Below are positions 50,900 to 62,860 of a DNA stretch of 64,000 nucleotides, in pieces. The DNA lies in contig CAVPZC010000003.1 of NCBI GenBank assembly GCA_963710175.1, forward strand, positions 62,001-126,000, given 5' to 3'. This stretch comes from Phormidesmis sp963710175 (lineage in GTDB: Bacteria > Cyanobacteriota > Cyanobacteriia > Phormidesmidales > Phormidesmidaceae). Below the pieces are notes generated by a model. It searched no databases. It was given only the letters and a program-made list of their open reading frames with translations, and was not told where the DNA came from. Each line of letters starts with the position of its first letter. Within the stretch, counting starts at the first letter, position 1. Position numbers and translations under genes: made by a program.

Positions 50900-51322
50900 A
50901 TGGCTCCTCTTCCCCCCTACCGACCTAAAATTCTATCTTTAGGTCCGCTTGAAACTGAGATCGTTGAGATTTTGTGGCAGCTAGGGCCGACTTCGGCGAC
51001 GGCTGTGCATCAGCATATTTTGGCGGATATTGACCGAGAGCTAACTTACTCATCGGTTTCGACGGTGCTCAAACGGCTGATGAAGAAAGGGTGGGTGGCC
51101 TGTGATCGCCAAAGCCGAATTCATATTTGGCGACCGCTGATATCGCAGCAGCAGGCTGAAATTTTGAATGCACACGAGCAGCTGCATCGGTTTCTGGCGG
51201 TGGGCAGTCCCGACATTGTGGCTGCCTTTGCCGATACGCTCGACAACGCTAGCCTGGCGCAGCTCGATGCGATCGCCCAAAAAGTGCAGGCTGCTCGCGC
51301 CGCTCGGGAGGAGCCGTCATGA
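50900..51322 (+). CDS. BlaI/MecI-family transcriptional repressor
   Basis: This is a 140-residue winged-helix regulator of the BlaI/MecI/CopY family (LGPLETEIVEILWQLGPTSATAVHQHILADI, LTYSSVSTVLKRLMKKGWV). Such repressors are inactivated by proteolysis triggered by a membrane M56 metallopeptidase. The M56 gene directly follows with a 4-bp overlap (ATGA), so the two are translationally coupled. The regulated genes here are unknown, as no beta-lactamase is nearby. Confidence 0.9.
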   Translation: MAPLPPYRPKILSLGPLETEIVEILWQLGPTSATAVHQHILADIDRELTYSSVSTVLKRLMKKGWVACDRQSRIHIWRPLISQQQAEILNAHEQLHRFLAVGSPDIVAAFADTLDNASLAQLDAIAQKVQAARAAREEPS

Positions 51323-52188
51323 TGCACCTACAAATGATTGGTCTAGCCGGGGCGATCGCCGTTTTAAGCCGCCTGCTGAGCTGCCCTGTCAACCCAAATC
51401 TTAGCTGGCAAACGCGCTGGCACCGGGCCTTGACGGCCTTTGTCGTGCCGCCATTATTGCTGCTGGCCACGGCAGTCTCAGTCGTGACGATGGGCACAGA
51501 TAGCGCTTATCTATGGGAAGGGCGGCTCAGCTTTGGGTTGTCTACTGGCTTTTTGGCACTAGCAGGCGGGCTATGGGTCTATCTGGTCTGGCTGGCGCTG
51601 AGGACACAATGGGCGCTGCGACGCTACCCGATTCAGTCCATTCAAGTCGGTGTGGATAGGGTAACCGGTAGAGTGATGGATGTGCCTGCTGTCTTTAGCG
51701 CTCAGGTGGGGCTGTGGTCATCAGATTTGGTTGTGAGTCGGGGGTTGCTCGGCCATTTGGATGACACTCACCTAGCTGCCGTCTTTGCGCATGAGTCGGG
51801 TCACGCTTACTACCGGGATACGTTCTGGTTTTTTTGGCTGGGCGGGCTGCGGCGGCTGACCGGCTGGCTCCCCTACACAGAAGATCTCTGGCAAGAGCTG
51901 CTACTGCTGCGAGAAGTCCGGGCCGATCAGTGGGCAGCGCGAAGCGTAGATACGCTGGTATTGGCTGAATCTTTGCTCAGTGTGATTACAGCGCCCCTGA
52001 TGACGACAGAGGCTATCTGTGCGGGATTTAGCTGCGCCGCTCCCCACAGCCGACTATCGCAAAGAATAGATGCGCTGCTAGCAGAAGGCAATTCAGATAA
52101 GGCTAACGGTCGATTGGGAGCGCCCTGGCAATGGATGGCAATGGCCTTGGCCTTGACGCCGCTGCTGGCAATTCCATTTCACTATTAG
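51319..52188 (+). CDS. M56-family membrane metallopeptidase
   Basis: This is a 289-residue membrane protease with four hydrophobic segments and the zinc motif HESGH (His158, Glu159, His162) in AAVFAHESGHAYYRD, followed by a downstream Glu in LREVRADQWAA that is a likely third ligand. Unlike BlaR1 it lacks the C-terminal penicillin-binding sensor domain, so what it senses is unclear. With BlaI it forms a compact regulator-protease module. Confidence 0.87.
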   Translation: MMHLQMIGLAGAIAVLSRLLSCPVNPNLSWQTRWHRALTAFVVPPLLLLATAVSVVTMGTDSAYLWEGRLSFGLSTGFLALAGGLWVYLVWLALRTQWALRRYPIQSIQVGVDRVTGRVMDVPAVFSAQVGLWSSDLVVSRGLLGHLDDTHLAAVFAHESGHAYYRDTFWFFWLGGLRRLTGWLPYTEDLWQELLLLREVRADQWAARSVDTLVLAESLLSVITAPLMTTEAICAGFSCAAPHSRLSQRIDALLAEGNSDKANGRLGAPWQWMAMALALTPLLAIPFHY

Positions 52189-52218
52189 TTGACGATTAAA
52201 AACTGTCTTGTCTAATTT

Positions 52219-53637
52219 ATGACTGACGTTAGGACGACAGGTATATCCTCAGATTTCTCTGGCTCTGTTCAGCAGGCTTTGCAGGCGCAGCGGTCTTTTT
52301 TTGACAGCGGGAAGACGCGATCACTCGATTTTCGGCGCAGTCAGTTGCAGCAGCTGAGAGCTAGTGTTTCGGCTGCGGAAGCCGATATTTTTGCTGCGCT
52401 AAGAGCCGATTTGGGCAAGTGCGATTTAGAAGCCTACATCGGTGAACTGGCCCTGGTGACCGGTGAGATTGACTATGCGCTGAAGCACCTATCGCGCTGG
52501 AGTCAGCCGCGCCGGGCCAGTATTCCGTTTGCCTTGAAGCCAGCGAGGGGGCGGGTGATGCCGGAACCACTGGGCGTAGCGCTGATCATCAGCCCCTGGA
52601 ACTATCCTTTGCAGCTGGCGTTACAGCCGCTGGTGAGTGCGATCGCAGCGGGCAACTGCGCTATCGTTAAGCCGTCTGAAGTCGCCGCTCAAACCTCAGC
52701 GCTGCTGGCAAAGCTGATCGCCCAGACCTTTTCTGCTGACTATGTAACCGTTATTGAAGGCGGCGTAAAGACGGCGCAGACGCTGCTAGCAGAACCATTT
52801 GACCATATTTTTTTTACCGGCAGTCCGGCAGTGGGCAAGGCAGTCATGCGAGCGGCGGCTGAGCACCTCACCCCAGTAACGCTAGAGCTAGGCGGAAAGA
52901 ATCCGTGTATTGTAGCGGCAGATGCCAATATTGCGGTGGCGGCGCGGCGAATCGTTTGGGGAAAGTGCTTTAATGCGGGGCAAACCTGTGTGGCACCGGA
53001 TTATTTGCTGGTGCAGAAGCAGGTTAAAGATGAGCTGTTGGCGGCGATCGCTAAGACAACTCTGGAATTTTTCGGCGAAGAGATGTCTAAGAGCCCCGAC
53101 TATGGGCGCATTATCAGCGATCGCCATTTCCAAAGGCTGCAAGCACTCATGACCGACGCCTTGACTCACGGAAAAAAAATCGTCGGCGGACAAAGCGACC
53201 CTAAAACGCGATACATAGGCCTGACCGTAATAGATCAGCTACCGTCCGAAGCCGCTGTCATGCAGGAGGAAATTTTTGGGCCAATTTTACCGGTGCTGAC
53301 GTATGAAGAGTTGGCAGAGGCGATCGCCTTTATTAATCAGCGCCCTAAGCCCCTAGCTTTGTATCTCTTCTCAAACGATATCGCTCAGCAAAGAGCGGTA
53401 GAGACGCAAATCTCCTCAGGTGGACTGTGCTTCAATGAAACAATCACTCAATATGCCGTGCCCGATCTACCCTTTGGCGGCGTCGGCCAAAGCGGGATAG
53501 GATCTGCCCATGGTAAAGCGGGTTTCGACACCTTTTCTCACTATAAAAGTGTGCTGAAAAACCCTACCTGGCTAGATTTGCCCCTACGCTATCCGCCCTA
53601 CAAACGCAAGCTAGCACTGCTGAGGAAACTGCTATAA
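52219..53637 (+). CDS. aldehyde dehydrogenase (fatty-aldehyde type, ALDH3-like)
   Basis: This is a 472-residue NAD(P)-dependent aldehyde dehydrogenase. The cofactor region has ISPWNYPLQLALQPLVSAIAAGN, the catalytic Glu is in TLELGGKNPCIV, and the catalytic Cys is in CFNAGQTCVAPDY. The C-terminus (PYKRKLALLRKL) resembles the ALDH3 and cyanobacterial AldE type that oxidises fatty aldehydes to acids. It could supply free fatty acids for the FAAL system elsewhere in the window, but there is no linkage evidence. Confidence 0.9.
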   Translation: MTDVRTTGISSDFSGSVQQALQAQRSFFDSGKTRSLDFRRSQLQQLRASVSAAEADIFAALRADLGKCDLEAYIGELALVTGEIDYALKHLSRWSQPRRASIPFALKPARGRVMPEPLGVALIISPWNYPLQLALQPLVSAIAAGNCAIVKPSEVAAQTSALLAKLIAQTFSADYVTVIEGGVKTAQTLLAEPFDHIFFTGSPAVGKAVMRAAAEHLTPVTLELGGKNPCIVAADANIAVAARRIVWGKCFNAGQTCVAPDYLLVQKQVKDELLAAIAKTTLEFFGEEMSKSPDYGRIISDRHFQRLQALMTDALTHGKKIVGGQSDPKTRYIGLTVIDQLPSEAAVMQEEIFGPILPVLTYEELAEAIAFINQRPKPLALYLFSNDIAQQRAVETQISSGGLCFNETITQYAVPDLPFGGVGQSGIGSAHGKAGFDTFSHYKSVLKNPTWLDLPLRYPPYKRKLALLRKLL

Positions 53638-53656
53638 ACCCAGGAGGCAATTGGTA

Positions 53657-54247
53657 GTGTTGATAAAAACGGCTTTGAAAGAATGGGCGGTAGCGATAGA
53701 TGCTCTCGCCCAGGGCAAAACCATCGTCCTACTGCGCAAAGGTGGCATCAAAGAGCACCGGGGCCGGTTTTCGGCTGAGGCGGATCGGGCTATTCTTTTT
53801 CCCACCTTTGAGCATCAGCGGCCTGATTTGCTGAAGCCTGAATACCGGGAAGCTGTAGCTCCTATCGTCTCAGGCTGGCACCCAGAAACCATCACCCTCA
53901 AAGCCTGGGCAGATATCACTCACATCTTTTTAACCAACAACGCGGACGAAGTCGCCGCACTCTCGGCCCTGCATATTTGGCAGCCGCAGCTGGCCCAAGA
54001 ACGCCTGAAGTGGAAACCCGGACAGCCGCTGTATGTGCTAGCGCTGCGGACTTACTTATTGGCTAAACCCATAGTCGTGCCGTGGCAGAAGGCGTACGGT
54101 GGCTGCCGCTCTTGGATCGCGCTGACCGAGGGCACAGAAACTGAGCGGGATAGACCGGCGATCGCCGATGCTGAGTACTCTGCACAAATCGCTGCTATCA
54201 AAGCTATTTTGACAGCCGAGCCAGCCCACCAAGAGCCGCCTTACTAG
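53657..54247 (+). CDS. DUF1802 family protein
   Basis: This is a cyanobacterial protein of about 196 residues and unknown function. The characteristic start, ALKEWAVAIDALAQGKTIVLLRKGGIKEH, and FPTFEHQRPDLLKPEY match the DUF1802 family. There is no membrane segment or signal. AGGAGG lies just before both possible starts, TTG 53651 and GTG 53657; the latter has the better spacing. It follows the aldehyde dehydrogenase closely and may be cotranscribed. Confidence 0.8.
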   Translation: MLIKTALKEWAVAIDALAQGKTIVLLRKGGIKEHRGRFSAEADRAILFPTFEHQRPDLLKPEYREAVAPIVSGWHPETITLKAWADITHIFLTNNADEVAALSALHIWQPQLAQERLKWKPGQPLYVLALRTYLLAKPIVVPWQKAYGGCRSWIALTEGTETERDRPAIADAEYSAQIAAIKAILTAEPAHQEPPY

Positions 54248-54290
54248 CGCCTGAGCAAAGCGGCCAAAGCCTATAAAAATCTACTGCTCA

Positions 54291-56294
54291 CTAATCGGCA
54301 GAAATCGCAGTGGCCGGTTGCCCGCCCGTCGCCTCCCGCACCGTAGGCTGGGCCTCGGTCGCCTTAGCAGCCCCCTCTTTTACCAACCGAGGCGCGACGA
54401 TAGTAACCGTTGTCCCTTTCCCCGAGCCCTCACTGCGGATAGCGATATCGCCCTGCATCAGCCGCATGAAGTTTTGGGAGATAGCCAGCCCTAGCCCCGT
54501 GCCTTCGTAGGGGCGAGTATGAGAGCCATCGACCATGACAAAAGGCTTAAAGAGCTTGGTCAAGTGCTGAGGATCGATGCCAATACCGGAATCTTTGATC
54601 GTAATTTTGACCCAGGGTGCGGGCGGCATAAAGATTTCAGCTGGATTCTTTTCTAGGCCATCCGTACTTTCATCAGTTGTGATGCTAATAGCAATAGACC
54701 CTTCTTCTGTGAACTTCATGGCATTGGAGAGCACATTGAGCAATACCTGCTTGAAGCGGGAGCGATCTACCGGCACAACAATGGGCCCAGGAAACTCTGG
54801 CCGAATCAGCTGTAAACCCTTTTGCTGAAACTGTAGGGTTTGCATATCTAAGACATCTTGCAGAATGTGCCGGAGGTCTACAGGGGTGATATTGACATCC
54901 AGCGTGCCAGCCTCAATCTTGGCAATGCTCAAAATATCTTCGATGACTGACAGCAGATGAAAGGCTGCTTTATCTGCCTGCTGCAAAAATTCCAGCTCTT
55001 CAGCTCGGGTATCACACAGGCCGTCTCGAATCACATGAATAGAGCCAATAATGCCGTTGAGCGGCGTTCTCAGCTCGTGCGAGGTATTGGCTAAAAATTC
55101 GTTCTTCAGCTGGTTAGCCATCTGAGCGTCTTGCCAGGCCCGGCGCAGCTCGGCTGAGCTTTCTTCCAGCCGGCGCAGCATCCGCTCAATTACTGTACCC
55201 AAATAGTCAAGCTCCCAAATCTGAGAGCTGTGGGGCGCAGCTTGAAGCTGGCTCAAGTCGTCTACGTCTTGGGTATAGCGAATCAAACGCTCAATGGGCA
55301 ATGACAGACTGCGGGCAACGTAGAGCGCCAGTAGTGTGCTGGCCACCAGCAGGCCAACGGTGAGCAAGATCAGCACCTGGCGAATCTCATTGAGGCCATA
55401 GAGCGCCCGGTCAATGGGCGTGACCGCCAGCACCGTCCACACGTTGTCTTGCTTGGGGCTAACGGGCACTTTAAAGCCGCTGTAGCCTGCTAGCCACTCT
55501 CCGCCCTCTTGGGGTAAAAACTGGAAAAGATGGACAAAGTCGTCGTTGCCTGCCCTAACGCTGCCAATGGTGCTGCTGAGCTTCCTGGCATCGCGGAGTT
55601 CGGAAATATTTTTGCCGACCTGGTTGGGGTCGGGGTGGGTGACGATGATGTTATCGGGGTCGATCACCACCGTTTCGCCGACTAGCGACTGAGCCTCGAT
55701 ATCCTGTAGCTGAGACAGCCGCACCTCCATAGCCAGGGTGTAGCGTAGCTCACCGTTTTCGCCGTAAATGGGGCTGGCAACGATAAATTTGATCAGAGCG
55801 CGACCTGGGTTTGGTCCGCTGGTAGGCGCTTCGCTCGGGGCGTCTTGGCCGGGTGAGAAGACGTAAAAATCTGAGGTTTCGAGGCTGCCGCTCTGTAGCC
55901 AGGGGACTTTTTTGGCGCTGGGGATGATTGGGCGATCGCACGTATTGACCGTATTGACTTCGGCCTGAGGTGCCATCAGCTCCACACAGCTGATCACATA
56001 CGGCGTATCTTGATCAAACCCAAATAAAACGTCTTCAATATCCTGCTCATTTCCCGTTTGAAACGCTGCGGTCTGGGCCAGCAAATCGATGTTGGCCTTG
56101 ACAGACTGAATGCCAGTTTCTAGCTCTTCCGCTTTGCGAATGGCGCTGCTAGTTAAATTTTGGCGGGATGTTTTGAGTAAGCTGGTTCTGGCTTTACGCA
56201 GCGCTACTGCCTGCCCAATCAGTAAAATAGGCAGGCTGAAAGCCAAGATTTTGAGCAGCAGATTGCGCCGAAATGATTGTGGATGATTGGCCAT
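54291..56294 (-). CDS. sensor histidine kinase with extracytoplasmic sensor domain
   Basis: This is a 667-residue membrane kinase. An N-terminal helix (NLLLKILAFSLPILLIGQAVAL) and a second at about residue 303 (VLILLTVGLLVASTLLALYVA) enclose a roughly 270-residue external sensor region of the dCache type. A HAMP linker follows, then the dimerisation domain with the phosphorylated His in FLANTSHELRTPLNG (~405), and the ATPase domain with GIGIDPQHL and GTGLGLAIS. No response regulator is adjacent, so its partner is elsewhere. Confidence 0.92.
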   Translation of the reverse strand: MANHPQSFRRNLLLKILAFSLPILLIGQAVALRKARTSLLKTSRQNLTSSAIRKAEELETGIQSVKANIDLLAQTAAFQTGNEQDIEDVLFGFDQDTPYVISCVELMAPQAEVNTVNTCDRPIIPSAKKVPWLQSGSLETSDFYVFSPGQDAPSEAPTSGPNPGRALIKFIVASPIYGENGELRYTLAMEVRLSQLQDIEAQSLVGETVVIDPDNIIVTHPDPNQVGKNISELRDARKLSSTIGSVRAGNDDFVHLFQFLPQEGGEWLAGYSGFKVPVSPKQDNVWTVLAVTPIDRALYGLNEIRQVLILLTVGLLVASTLLALYVARSLSLPIERLIRYTQDVDDLSQLQAAPHSSQIWELDYLGTVIERMLRRLEESSAELRRAWQDAQMANQLKNEFLANTSHELRTPLNGIIGSIHVIRDGLCDTRAEELEFLQQADKAAFHLLSVIEDILSIAKIEAGTLDVNITPVDLRHILQDVLDMQTLQFQQKGLQLIRPEFPGPIVVPVDRSRFKQVLLNVLSNAMKFTEEGSIAISITTDESTDGLEKNPAEIFMPPAPWVKITIKDSGIGIDPQHLTKLFKPFVMVDGSHTRPYEGTGLGLAISQNFMRLMQGDIAIRSEGSGKGTTVTIVAPRLVKEGAAKATEAQPTVREATGGQPATAISAD

Positions 56295-56645
56295 AGCATT
56301 AGAGAGTGCAGGTCTTAGAGCGGGCCTTCAAAAACTGCGAGCAGGCTGAGAGGATGCTTCAAAGATATGCAAAAGGTTTCGGGAGAACATCGGCTCCCCA
56401 CAAGCTGAACGATAAATTTAAAGACTACTGATAGCGCCTGAGCTAAAGCGATCGCAACAAAATACACCTCTATGTAATTATCCCTACTTAGTTTATCTGC
56501 CAAGTCCGCACCAATGTGTCAGTAATGGCAAAGTTACGCTCACTCTTTAACAAACATAAAAAATAGGTATAGATTACAACCGTACTTGATAGGTCAGTGT
56601 GAATCAGCCGCCCCACAGACAAACTAGAAAACCCATCAGAAAACC
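56295..56645. other. divergent intergenic region, no supported gene
   Basis: These 351 bp separate the divergent kinase and RibD-like genes. A 62-codon minus-strand frame (56315-56503) exists, but it has no ribosome-binding site or recognisable pattern. I see no regulatory motif that I can name. Confidence 0.4.
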
Positions 56646-57419
56646 ATGCAGGCCTTAATCCGACCGCAGATCACGGTAGTCCTGGCGATGAGTGCCGATG
56701 GCAAAATTGCCGACGCGGCGCAGTCGGCGGCGCGGTTTCCGTCTGTAGCAGATAAAGCCCATCTGGAGGTGCAAATTGCCCAGGCCGACGCCACTTTATT
56801 TGGCGCTGGCACGCTGAGGGCCTACGGTACGACCCTACCGGTTTCGGCCCCCGACTTGATCGCAGCGCGGCGGCAGCGCCACCAGACTGACCAACCCGCT
56901 CAAATTGTCTGCTCTGCAACAGGTAACTTCGACCGGCAGTGGCAGTTTTTTCATCAGCCGATTCCTCGCTGGCTGATTACCACACTAGAAGGAATACAGT
57001 TTTGGCAGTCGATCCTCAGCGAGCCAAAAGCCGCCGCCCGTAAACCGCAAAACTTTTTTGAGCATGTGCTGATCAATGAGCGCCCGTTCAACTGGCACCA
57101 GGTCATGCAGGAATTGCGGGTTGGAAAATCAACGTTTTCGGCAGCTACCAGTCGCCCGCCCATTGAGCGCCTTGTCGTAATGGGCGGTGGTGAACTGGTC
57201 GCCTCTTTGCTCGCCGAGGGGTTGATCGATGATCTTTATCTAACGGTTTGCCCTTTACTAATTGGCGGCAAAACCGCGCCGACTCCAGTAGGAGGACTGG
57301 GCTTTAAGCTGCCGAGGGCGCCACAGCTAGAGTTGGAGTCGGCGCGGGTTGAAGGACATGAAGTATTTTTGCACTACAGAGTCAGCGGAATTGCTTTTGA
57401 ACCTACTCGATCAGAATGA
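56646..57419 (+). CDS. RibD C-terminal-domain reductase
   Basis: This 257-residue protein matches the reductase half of riboflavin-synthesis RibD and the dihydrofolate-reductase-like fold. Its motifs are PQITVVLAMSADGKIAD at the start, DATLFGAGTLRAYGTTLP, VMGGGELVASLLAEGLIDDLYLTVCPLLIGG near the end. The deaminase half is absent. It may reduce a pyrimidine or pterin intermediate with NADPH, but the substrate is uncertain. Confidence 0.82.
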   Translation: MQALIRPQITVVLAMSADGKIADAAQSAARFPSVADKAHLEVQIAQADATLFGAGTLRAYGTTLPVSAPDLIAARRQRHQTDQPAQIVCSATGNFDRQWQFFHQPIPRWLITTLEGIQFWQSILSEPKAAARKPQNFFEHVLINERPFNWHQVMQELRVGKSTFSAATSRPPIERLVVMGGGELVASLLAEGLIDDLYLTVCPLLIGGKTAPTPVGGLGFKLPRAPQLELESARVEGHEVFLHYRVSGIAFEPTRSE

Positions 57420-57521
57420 GAAAGACGTGCCCTGTAGATGGCGAGGTGGGTGCTGCATTGTCCTGCACTCTTGAGAAACTTCTACTACTCTATATAGGAG
57501 TCCCATACCGTTAGATTGCCT

Positions 57522-58715
57522 GTGTCAAACCCTTCAGTGCAGTACACCGCCCGTTGGATGAGTCGCCTCGCAGATATTCCAGCTAGGCAATGGGATGCGC
57601 TAGCCATGCCGCTAGCAACGCCTGCACTAGAGTGGGCCTGGCTTCAGAATATGGAAACCTCTGGTAGCACCGGGCCGAAGACGGGCTGGGTGCCCAACCA
57701 TTTAACCCTGTGGCGAGACGACGTGCTGGTGGCGGCAGCTCCGCTGTATCTAAAGGGGCACAGCTACGGTGAATTTGTCTTTGACCATCAGTGGGCGGAG
57801 CTGGCTCAGCGTCTGGGCGTAGATTACTATCCTAAGCTGCTGGGCATGTCGCCTTTTACCCCAGCAGAAGGCTATCGCTTTTTAATTGCGCCAACCGAAG
57901 ATGAGACGGCAGTCACTCAGCTCTTAGTCAACGTAATCGATGATTTTTGCTTAAAGAATAAAATTTCGGGCTGCAATTTTCTCTACGTCGATCCGCAGTG
58001 GCAGATACAGATGGAGGCGCTGGGTTTTCATAAGTGGCTGCACCATAGCTATGTCTGGCAAAACCGTGGCTTCAGCAGCTTTGACGACTACCTGGCGCAG
58101 TTTAATGCGAACCAGCGGCGCAATATTAAACGAGAGCGCAAGTCGGTTGCTAAAGCAGGCATTCATTTCAAGGTGCACACAGGTGAGACGCTAACGCCAG
58201 AGATGTGCCTGAAGGTGTACGACTTTTATAGCGATACTTGTGACAAGTTTGGCTGGTGGGGCAGTAAGTACTTAAAGCGGAAGTTTTTTGAGCAGCTGTA
58301 TCCGACCTGGTGTCATCGGGTCGTTATTTTTGCCGCCTATACCGAAACCAGTCCTGACCCAGTCGGCATGTCGTTTTGTCTGACTAAGGGCGATCGCCTC
58401 TACGGTCGCTACTGGGGCTCTTTTGAGGAATACAACAATCTGCACTTCAACGCCTGCTATTACGAGCCGATTGAGTGGGCTATTGCCAACGGCATCCAAA
58501 TCTTTGACCCAGGGGCAGGCGGTCGTCATAAAAAGCGGCGCGGCTTTCCGGCCACCCCGAACTACAGCCTGCATCGGTTCTACGCGCCCAAGCTCAACCA
58601 GATTTTGGCAGACTACATTGAGCAGATTAACCAGTCCGAACAGTTTCAGATTGATGAAATCAACGACGATCTACCTATCAAAGACTTGGATAAGTCCACA
58701 GCTTGTAACGAATGA
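57522..58715 (+). CDS. FemAB/GNAT-like acyltransferase (peptidogalycan-type)
   Basis: This protein of about 397 residues has the FemAB_like pattern (WAWLQNMETSGSTGPKTGWVPNHL, WQNRGFSSFDDYLAQFNANQRRNIKRERKSV, GGRHKKRRGFPATPNYSLH). Family members are predicted to act on peptidoglycan or other cell-envelope substrates. The region GMSFCLTKGDRLYGRYWGSFEEYNNLHFNACYYEPIEWAI is especially well conserved. The start is uncertain: TTG 57516, GTG 57522 or ATG 57558. Confidence 0.83.
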   Translation: MSNPSVQYTARWMSRLADIPARQWDALAMPLATPALEWAWLQNMETSGSTGPKTGWVPNHLTLWRDDVLVAAAPLYLKGHSYGEFVFDHQWAELAQRLGVDYYPKLLGMSPFTPAEGYRFLIAPTEDETAVTQLLVNVIDDFCLKNKISGCNFLYVDPQWQIQMEALGFHKWLHHSYVWQNRGFSSFDDYLAQFNANQRRNIKRERKSVAKAGIHFKVHTGETLTPEMCLKVYDFYSDTCDKFGWWGSKYLKRKFFEQLYPTWCHRVVIFAAYTETSPDPVGMSFCLTKGDRLYGRYWGSFEEYNNLHFNACYYEPIEWAIANGIQIFDPGAGGRHKKRRGFPATPNYSLHRFYAPKLNQILADYIEQINQSEQFQIDEINDDLPIKDLDKSTACNE

Positions 58716-58795
58716 CCGTCGGTTCAAAAAATCGGGCGTTGCTCTGCTCTGCTGCGATAAAATGGTGAGCCCCATAGTTCACAAAGGCTTAGGAG

Positions 58796-59194
58796 ATGAC
58801 GATAGCTGCACCTGTCAATGCAAAAGCGCTGGCCGCGCTGGATAATAAGCTTTCTAAACGCTACATCGCACTGGATCCAAACGGCTACTTTTTAATCTAT
58901 ACAGACCGTGAAGCCGGGCTAATCTGTGCCAAACACTTCACCAATACCATCAACGAAAAAGGGCTGGCGTGCGATCCGGCAACTGGTAAACCGCTCTCAG
59001 TGCGAGGAGAGACCGTTCGCGCAGAGACCCAGCTTTTCACCGGGCGCACGGCTAAAGAGCTTTGCATCAAAATATTTGAAGACAAAGACAATCCCTGCCC
59101 GATTAATTATCTCGATCACGCCGCTTACTTGGGCCGTGAGTTTGTTCGCGCAGAGATGGCGCTGACTGCTGGGATAGAGTATGTGCAGGATTGA
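58796..59194 (+). CDS. DUF4346 domain protein
   Basis: This is a small 132-residue protein found in cyanobacteria. Its body, LSKRYIALDPNGYFLIYTDREAGLICAKHFTN, TGRTAKELCIKIFEDKDNPCPINYLDHAAYLGREFVRAEMAL, fits the DUF4346 family. No function is known to me. A TTAGGAG site precedes the ATG. Its 3' region holds heptamer repeats. Confidence 0.85.
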   Translation: MTIAAPVNAKALAALDNKLSKRYIALDPNGYFLIYTDREAGLICAKHFTNTINEKGLACDPATGKPLSVRGETVRAETQLFTGRTAKELCIKIFEDKDNPCPINYLDHAAYLGREFVRAEMALTAGIEYVQD

Positions 59195-59219
59195 GTGAAA
59201 AGAAGATGGGTTTATTAGG

Positions 59220-59261
59220 GAGACAGTTAACAGTTAACAGGAGACAGTTAACAGGAGACAG
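59220..59261. repeat. six heptamer units (short tandemly repeated repetitive sequence)
   Basis: The stretch reads as GAGACAG, TTAACAG, TTAACAG, GAGACAG, TTAACAG, GAGACAG without any mismatch to the two unit types. Every unit ends in ACAG. It lies between the stop codons of DUF4346 and gap1. Heptamer STRR arrays of this kind are known from cyanobacteria. Confidence 0.93.
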
Positions 59262-59297
59262 AAGCCGGTTCACTACTGCCGCCTGTTGACTGTATGC

Positions 59298-60356
<1,059 letters not shown>

Positions 60357-60562
60357 AAGCAGTTATTGGGGGGTAAAGTTGCGTGAGAGCTTACCGCAGA
60401 ATCGTTAGTCGGTTTTGCTTCTTCTCAATACTTATAAAGACAAAAGCCGAAAAACTGAAAATCTACACTTTTCCTTCAGAGTTACGGCGCAAGCTGCTTA
60501 AGTAATGTAACTAAATGTTTTTGAACATGACGAAAAGCCATCAATTCAGAACATTTTGTAGA

Positions 60563-62764
<2,202 letters not shown>

Positions 62765-62860
62765 TCGGGCACATTAAGACGACTGCCCTGATAGGCTGCC
62801 TGGTGAGCTGACACCACCGAAGTCTAACAAGAGATTTCAAGTAAAAAGGTGAGACCACTG

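Noticed and set aside
56315..56503. 62-codon minus-strand frame just upstream of the histidine kinase
   Set aside because: No ribosome-binding site or protein pattern; listed as non-coding intergenic.
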